Shown: positions 60,503 to 64,000 of the stretch, piece by piece
How the letters are laid out: every line of letters begins with the position of its first letter
Position numbering within the stretch: the stretch's first letter is position 1
Assembly (NCBI RefSeq): GCF_019704555.1
Contig: NZ_AP024745.1
Location: 6,208,501-6,272,500 of the forward strand
DNA length: 64,000 bases
Source: Actinoplanes sp. L3-i22
GTDB lineage: Bacteria > Actinomycetota > Actinomycetes > Mycobacteriales > Micromonosporaceae
Direction: 5' to 3'
Made by a program: the position numbers and the translations under genes
The notes under the pieces: model-generated
Seen by the model: only the letters and a program-made list of their open reading frames with translations
What the model was told of the DNA's origin: nothing
The model's database searches: none

Positions 60503-61957
60503 TCACCCTATCGGTTCGGTGTGGACGGTGAGCGAGTTCAGCGCCTCGGTCCAGACCTCGTCGCCGTACGGGGGAACGAATTTGATCTCGACCGCGACCA
60601 CGAAGCGGTGATGACCCGGCCAGCCGTAGGCGTAGCGCCAGCGGACCCCGCCCGGGCACCGCCACTCGCCCTGCACCCCGGTCAGGCCGAGCCGGTCGAG
60701 GCGGAACGGGCTGGTCCCGGCGGCGGTGCAGCCGGTCGGGCCGAAGTAGTCGCGCATGTACTCCGGGGTGAATCGTCCCTCCTTGACGACCCGGGCCGAG
60801 GCGCCGGCGAACAGACCGGGGACGGCGGCGTCGGTGAACCAGTCGCTGACGTTCGGCGAGGCGTTCATGCCCGGGCCGACGTCGACCTTGTTGTAGAACG
60901 GGGCCTGACCGGGGTGCCAGCCGTTGCCCCAGTGCTGGCCCCAGGCGGCCGGGACGTGCACCGACAGGCTCCTGGTGTCGTCGAGGAAGTCGACGTAGTC
61001 GACCTTCGGCGCCGCCCCGGCCGCCGGCGCGTCCGCTGTCCGATCCCGGTGCAGCACCGCCAGCAGCCCGGCCACGAGCAGGGCGACGAGCACCAGGCCG
61101 AGCACCGGCGCCAGCAGCCGGTGCCGCGGGCGGTCGGCGGCGACCGCGGTGTCCAGGCCGTCGAGCCACGCGGCCGCCGAGGCCGGGCGCGCGGACGGCG
61201 CCGGGGAGAGCCCGGAGAGGATCGCCCGCCGGACCCCCGGGCGGACCGACGTCTCGTCGTCCAGCTCCCCGGCCGACGGCGGGCGCCCGATCAGCATCCG
61301 GGCCAGCAGGGCGCTGCACGCGTAGACGTCGGCGCGCTCGTCGACCGCGGCCGCCGCGTCGGACTGCTCGGGCGCCATGTAGCCCGGCGTGCCGACCGGC
61401 AGGCTCAGCCCGGTGGCCCGCGCGCTCAGGTCCTTGGCCAGCCCGAAGTCGCCGAGGACCAGGCGCTCGTCGGCGGCGAGCAGCGGCGCCGCGTGCACCG
61501 GGGCGGCGCCCGCGTCGCCGGCCGGGTCCGCGAAGATCAGCAGGTTGGCGGGCTTGACGTCGCGGTGCACCACGCCGGCCTCGTGCACCCGGCGCAGCGC
61601 CAGCGCCACCTCCCGGGCCACCGCGAACGCCGCCCCGGCCGGCACCGGACGGCCGGCCGCGAGCCGGTCCTCCAGGGTGCCGCGATCCGCGTACGGCATC
61701 ACGAAGTACGGCCGCCCGTCCGGCACCTGCCCGATGTCGTGCACGCCGACCAGCCGGCGCCCGCCGATCCGGCGCAGCAGGCGGGCCTCGTTCAGGAAGC
61801 GCTCGCGGATGTCCGGGTCGAGCGCCCACCGCTCGGCGAGCACCTTGATCGCCACGGGGGACTCGAGATCGTCGTCGACGGCGAGGAACACGTCGGCGAA
61901 CGCGCCGTTGCCCAGCCGGCGCATGATCCGATAACGGCCGATGAATTCGATCTCCAC
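60503..61957 (-). CDS. Membrane Ser/Thr protein kinase
   Basis: The 484-aa product has a kinase domain (residues 8-260: GNGAFADVFLAVDDD glycine loop, VAIKVLAERW lysine, HRDVKPANLL catalytic loop, GDFGLAKDLSA with the DFG). One membrane helix follows (LLAPVLGLVLVALLVAGLLAVLH), then an extracytoplasmic domain with three cysteines. It is divergent from an ECF-like sigma factor 45 bases away, which suggests that it acts on, or is controlled with, that sigma factor. Confidence 0.9.
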   Translation of the reverse strand: MEIEFIGRYRIMRRLGNGAFADVFLAVDDDLESPVAIKVLAERWALDPDIRERFLNEARLLRRIGGRRLVGVHDIGQVPDGRPYFVMPYADRGTLEDRLAAGRPVPAGAAFAVAREVALALRRVHEAGVVHRDVKPANLLIFADPAGDAGAAPVHAAPLLAADERLVLGDFGLAKDLSARATGLSLPVGTPGYMAPEQSDAAAAVDERADVYACSALLARMLIGRPPSAGELDDETSVRPGVRRAILSGLSPAPSARPASAAAWLDGLDTAVAADRPRHRLLAPVLGLVLVALLVAGLLAVLHRDRTADAPAAGAAPKVDYVDFLDDTRSLSVHVPAAWGQHWGNGWHPGQAPFYNKVDVGPGMNASPNVSDWFTDAAVPGLFAGASARVVKEGRFTPEYMRDYFGPTGCTAAGTSPFRLDRLGLTGVQGEWRCPGGVRWRYAYGWPGHHRFVVAVEIKFVPPYGDEVWTEALNSLTVHTEPIG

Positions 61958-62002
61958 GCTCCCCCGTCGCCATTTGAATACCGCCGGTTATACCATTTCC
62001 GG

Positions 62003-62551
62003 ATGCCGCACGACGATCTCCAGGAACTGGCGGAACGGGCCGCCGCCGGGTCCCGCCGGGATCTTCAGGAATTGCTGCACGAGATTCATGTTCGACGGCT
62101 CGCACACGGCGGGGCCCGGCGGGTGCTGGCCGACGCGGCGGACGTCGACGACGCCGCCCAGGAGACCCTGATCGCGGTGGCGCGCGGGATTCACACCTTC
62201 GAGGGACGGTCCCGTTTCTCCAGCTGGCTGCACCGGGTCGCGGTCAACGCGGCGCTCGAGGTGCTGCGCCGCAAGACCCGGGCCGGCGTGCCGGCCGACG
62301 AGGTGCCGGAGACCGGGGCGCTGCGCCGGATGAGTTCGGTGGCGGCCACCCGGATGGACGTGGAAAATGCGCTGAACCGATTGCCCGAGCAATATCGGGA
62401 GGCATTGCGACTGCGCGAGTTCGAGCAACGGTCGTACGAGGAAATTGCTGATCTTCTGCATCTCCCGGTCGGCACCGTGCGCTCCCGGATTTCCCGCGCC
62501 CGTCGCCTGATCGGGGTTTATCTGAATCTGACGCCCGGTTTGCCGGAGTAA
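62003..62551 (+). CDS. ECF-type RNA polymerase sigma factor
   Basis: The 182-aa product has sigma region 2 (DAADVDDAAQETLIAVARGIHTFEGRSRFSSWLHRVAVNAALEVLRR) and region 4 (LNRLPEQYREALRLREFEQRSYEEIADLLHLPVGTVRSRISRARRL). No anti-sigma gene follows; instead a kinase is divergent, so control by phosphorylation is plausible. The ATG at 62003 is chosen because region 2 starts shortly after it. Confidence 0.88.
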   Translation: MPHDDLQELAERAAAGSRRDLQELLHEIHVRRLAHGGARRVLADAADVDDAAQETLIAVARGIHTFEGRSRFSSWLHRVAVNAALEVLRRKTRAGVPADEVPETGALRRMSSVAATRMDVENALNRLPEQYREALRLREFEQRSYEEIADLLHLPVGTVRSRISRARRLIGVYLNLTPGLPE

Positions 62552-62564
62552 GCGATTACTGAGA

Positions 62565-62582
62565 GCGCACGGTTGCGTGCGC
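62565..62582. terminator. Hairpin after the sigma-factor gene
   Basis: GCGCACG-GTTG-CGTGCGC is a perfect 7-pair stem with a 4-base loop, 13 bases after the sigma stop. There is no T tract, so it is a weak terminator candidate. Confidence 0.4.
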
Positions 62583-62633
62583 AATGTAACGGGAACATCA
62601 CGGGCCCCTGCCGCCGGCATGGAAGGAGCTCTG

Positions 62634-63686
62634 GTGTCGGTCAGCTGGCCCTGGGCCCTGTACGCACTCCTCGCCGTCCCGCTCCTGCCCGCCGCCCGCT
62701 GGTGGTTCCACCGCCGCCGCCGGCGCGCCGCGGTCCTCGTCTCCAGCGTCGCCCTGATCCGCGCCGCCCTGCCCGCCCGCAGCGCGTGGCGGCGGCGCGT
62801 CCCGGTGGTGTTGTTTCTCGCCGGGCTGTTCGCGCTGGCGGTGAGCGTGGCCCGGCCGCAGGCCACCGTCGCGGTGCCCCGCGACGACACGTCGATCCTG
62901 CTGGCCATCGACGTGTCCGGGTCGATGTGCTCGACCGACGTCGCCCCCAACCGGCTCGCCGCGGCGATCGGCTCGGCCCGCGACTTCATCGCCCGGACCG
63001 ACAGCCGGACCCGGATCGGGCTGGTCGCGTTCTCCGGGACCGCCGGGCTCGCCGTGCCGCCGACGACGGACCGCAAGCAGCTGCTCGACGCGGTCGGGAA
63101 GTTCCGCACCGCCCTCGGGACCGCGATCGGCGAGGCGATCCTGACCTCGATCGACGCGATCGCCGAGGCCAACCCGGCGGTCGCGCCCCGCGGCGTGGAA
63201 CTGGCCGCGTCCGGCACCGGCGGCTTCGAGCCGGACACCATCGTGGTGCTCACCGACGGGTCGAACACCACCGGCGTGGATCCGCTCGTCGCCGCCGGCC
63301 AGGCGGCGGCGCGGCACCTGCGGGTCTTCACGATCGGCTTCGGCACCACCCACCCGGGCCCGATGGTGTGCGATCCCGGTCAGCTCACCTCGGGCTCGTT
63401 CGGCGGCGGGCCGGACCCCGGCAGCGGCAGCGGCTACGGGCAGTCCCTGGAGATCGACGAGCGGTCCCTGATCCAGGTCGCCGAGACGACCGGCGGCCGG
63501 TACTTCCGCGCCGAGGACGCCGGTCAGCTCGACCAGGCGCTGGGCGGACTGCGCCGGGAGATCGGCCTGCACCGGGAGCGGACCGAGACCACCGTGTGGT
63601 GGCTGCTCGCCGCGACCGTGCTGGTCCTGACCGCGATCACGCTGTCGCTGTGGTGGAGCCGGCCCGCGACCCCGCGCCGCCGATGA
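62634..63686 (+). CDS. VWA-domain (BatA-like) membrane protein
   Basis: The 350-aa product has two N-terminal helices (WPWALYALLAVPLLPAARWWF, VPVVLFLAGLFALAVSVA). A von Willebrand factor A domain follows with a complete metal site (AIDVSGSMCST, later TDGSN), then a final helix. It resembles BatA/Aerotolerance-operon proteins. The GTG at 62634 is preceded by GGAAGGAG at 5 bases. Partner MoxR ATPase or DUF58 genes are not in the window. Confidence 0.85.
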   Translation: MSVSWPWALYALLAVPLLPAARWWFHRRRRRAAVLVSSVALIRAALPARSAWRRRVPVVLFLAGLFALAVSVARPQATVAVPRDDTSILLAIDVSGSMCSTDVAPNRLAAAIGSARDFIARTDSRTRIGLVAFSGTAGLAVPPTTDRKQLLDAVGKFRTALGTAIGEAILTSIDAIAEANPAVAPRGVELAASGTGGFEPDTIVVLTDGSNTTGVDPLVAAGQAAARHLRVFTIGFGTTHPGPMVCDPGQLTSGSFGGGPDPGSGSGYGQSLEIDERSLIQVAETTGGRYFRAEDAGQLDQALGGLRREIGLHRERTETTVWWLLAATVLVLTAITLSLWWSRPATPRRR

Positions 63687-63740
63687 GGAAGTGAACTACA
63701 CTCCCGGCGTTCGGTTCCGCGATCCTCGGAGTTGCCCGGC

Positions 63741-64000
63741 ATGTCCCTGTACAGCACCCAGCGCCTTCATGCGCTCCGCATGATCGTCACCGGAGGCGGG
63801 ACCGGCGGCCACACCTACCCCGCCCTCACCACCGTGCACACCCTGCAGGCCCGGCTGGCCGAGACCGGCACCGCGCCCGAGCTGCTGTGGGTCGGGGTGG
63901 CCAGTGGCCTCGAGGCCACCGTCGCCGCCCGCAACGACATCCCGTTCAAGCCGATCATCACCGGCAAGCTGCGCCGCTCGACCAGCCCGCGCGACCTGGC
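63741..64000 (+). CDS. MurG-family glycosyltransferase, 5' part
   Basis: The visible 86 codons contain the MurG glycine loop MIVTGGGTGGHTYPALTTVH and LLWVGVASGLEATVAARNDI, then FKPIITGKLRR. The family transfers GlcNAc to lipid I on the cytosolic face of the membrane. The gene lies outside a cell-division cluster, so it may be a MurG paralogue rather than the housekeeping enzyme. ATGs at 63741 and 63780 are both possible. The gene runs off the window. Confidence 0.8.
   Translation, partial: MSLYSTQRLHALRMIVTGGGTGGHTYPALTTVHTLQARLAETGTAPELLWVGVASGLEATVAARNDIPFKPIITGKLRRSTSPRDL

Noticed and set aside
59768..62002. N-terminal 745 codons of the long plus-strand frame ending in the sigma factor
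   Set aside because: They are antisense to the flotillin, VOC and kinase genes. Only the last 182 codons match a sigma factor.

Overview
The window is very GC-rich DNA with GTG/TTG starts, many ATGA/GTGA start-stop overlaps and gene families typical of Micromonosporaceae. A lone fliQ-like gene fits a motile-spore genus such as Actinoplanes. That genus assignment is an inference. I saw no rRNA or tRNA genes.

Layout. 0-16 kb: WYL regulator, DUF2625 protein, a NarL-type two-component pair whose response regulator carries a repeat-built N-terminal extension, a DUF4386 membrane protein, an unknown 291-aa protein, a LysR/EamA pair, a SPOR-like micro-gene convergent with a small RNA-ligase-like nucleotidyltransferase, an aldehyde dehydrogenase, orphan fliQ, an F420-type nitroreductase, a P450, and a FIST-sensor/GGDEF pair. 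16.1-21.5 kb: a compact, lower-GC six-gene cassette (ACP, ketoreductase, acyl-AMP ligase, LuxE-like, LuxC-like, NeuD-like acyltransferase). It is flanked by an intact gene (15.4-15.8 kb) and a decayed second copy of the same gene in the same orientation (21.57-21.77 kb), which suggests an acquired island. 21.7-29 kb: oxidoreductase, truncated AraC, small exported protein, methyltransferase, secreted CBM32-DUF1996 protein, secreted phospholipase A2, proline-rich membrane protein, TetR. 28.7-31.7 kb: an NrtR-like Nudix regulator divergent from an SPFH/NAD-kinase-like operon, with two identical-type palindromes between them. 31.8-43.2 kb: VanY-type peptidase, an unknown protein coupled to a hybrid histidine kinase, GNAT, PotD-like lipoprotein, MASE1-PP2C phosphatase, DHA2 exporter with a double Lrp regulator, and a membrane protein.

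43.2-46.3 kb: a membrane-anchored beta-propeller gene split by a frameshifted TnpB-like element. 46.6-50.5 kb: a probable operon reading leftwards: two small membrane proteins, an 86-aa protein made of three 23-residue Ala/Asp/Gly repeats, a JmjC/cupin_4 oxygenase coupled to it by a 4-base TTGA overlap, a DHA2 exporter and a strong terminator. This has the precursor-modifier-exporter logic of a peptide natural product and is my best candidate for an undescribed system. 50.6-64 kb: GlxA-type regulator, Lnt/nitrilase-like protein, another NarL two-component system, small hypothetical proteins, DUF574 methyltransferase, TetR/FAD monooxygenase pair with a clear operator, flotillin plus mini-NfeD, VOC protein, Ser/Thr kinase divergent from an ECF-like sigma factor, VWA protein, and a partial MurG-family glycosyltransferase at the edge.

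A recurring oddity is the expansion of short GC-rich tandem repeats in the first 12 kb, both between genes and in frame inside genes (2.88-3.00 kb in the response regulator, 7.54-7.65 kb in the EamA transporter).
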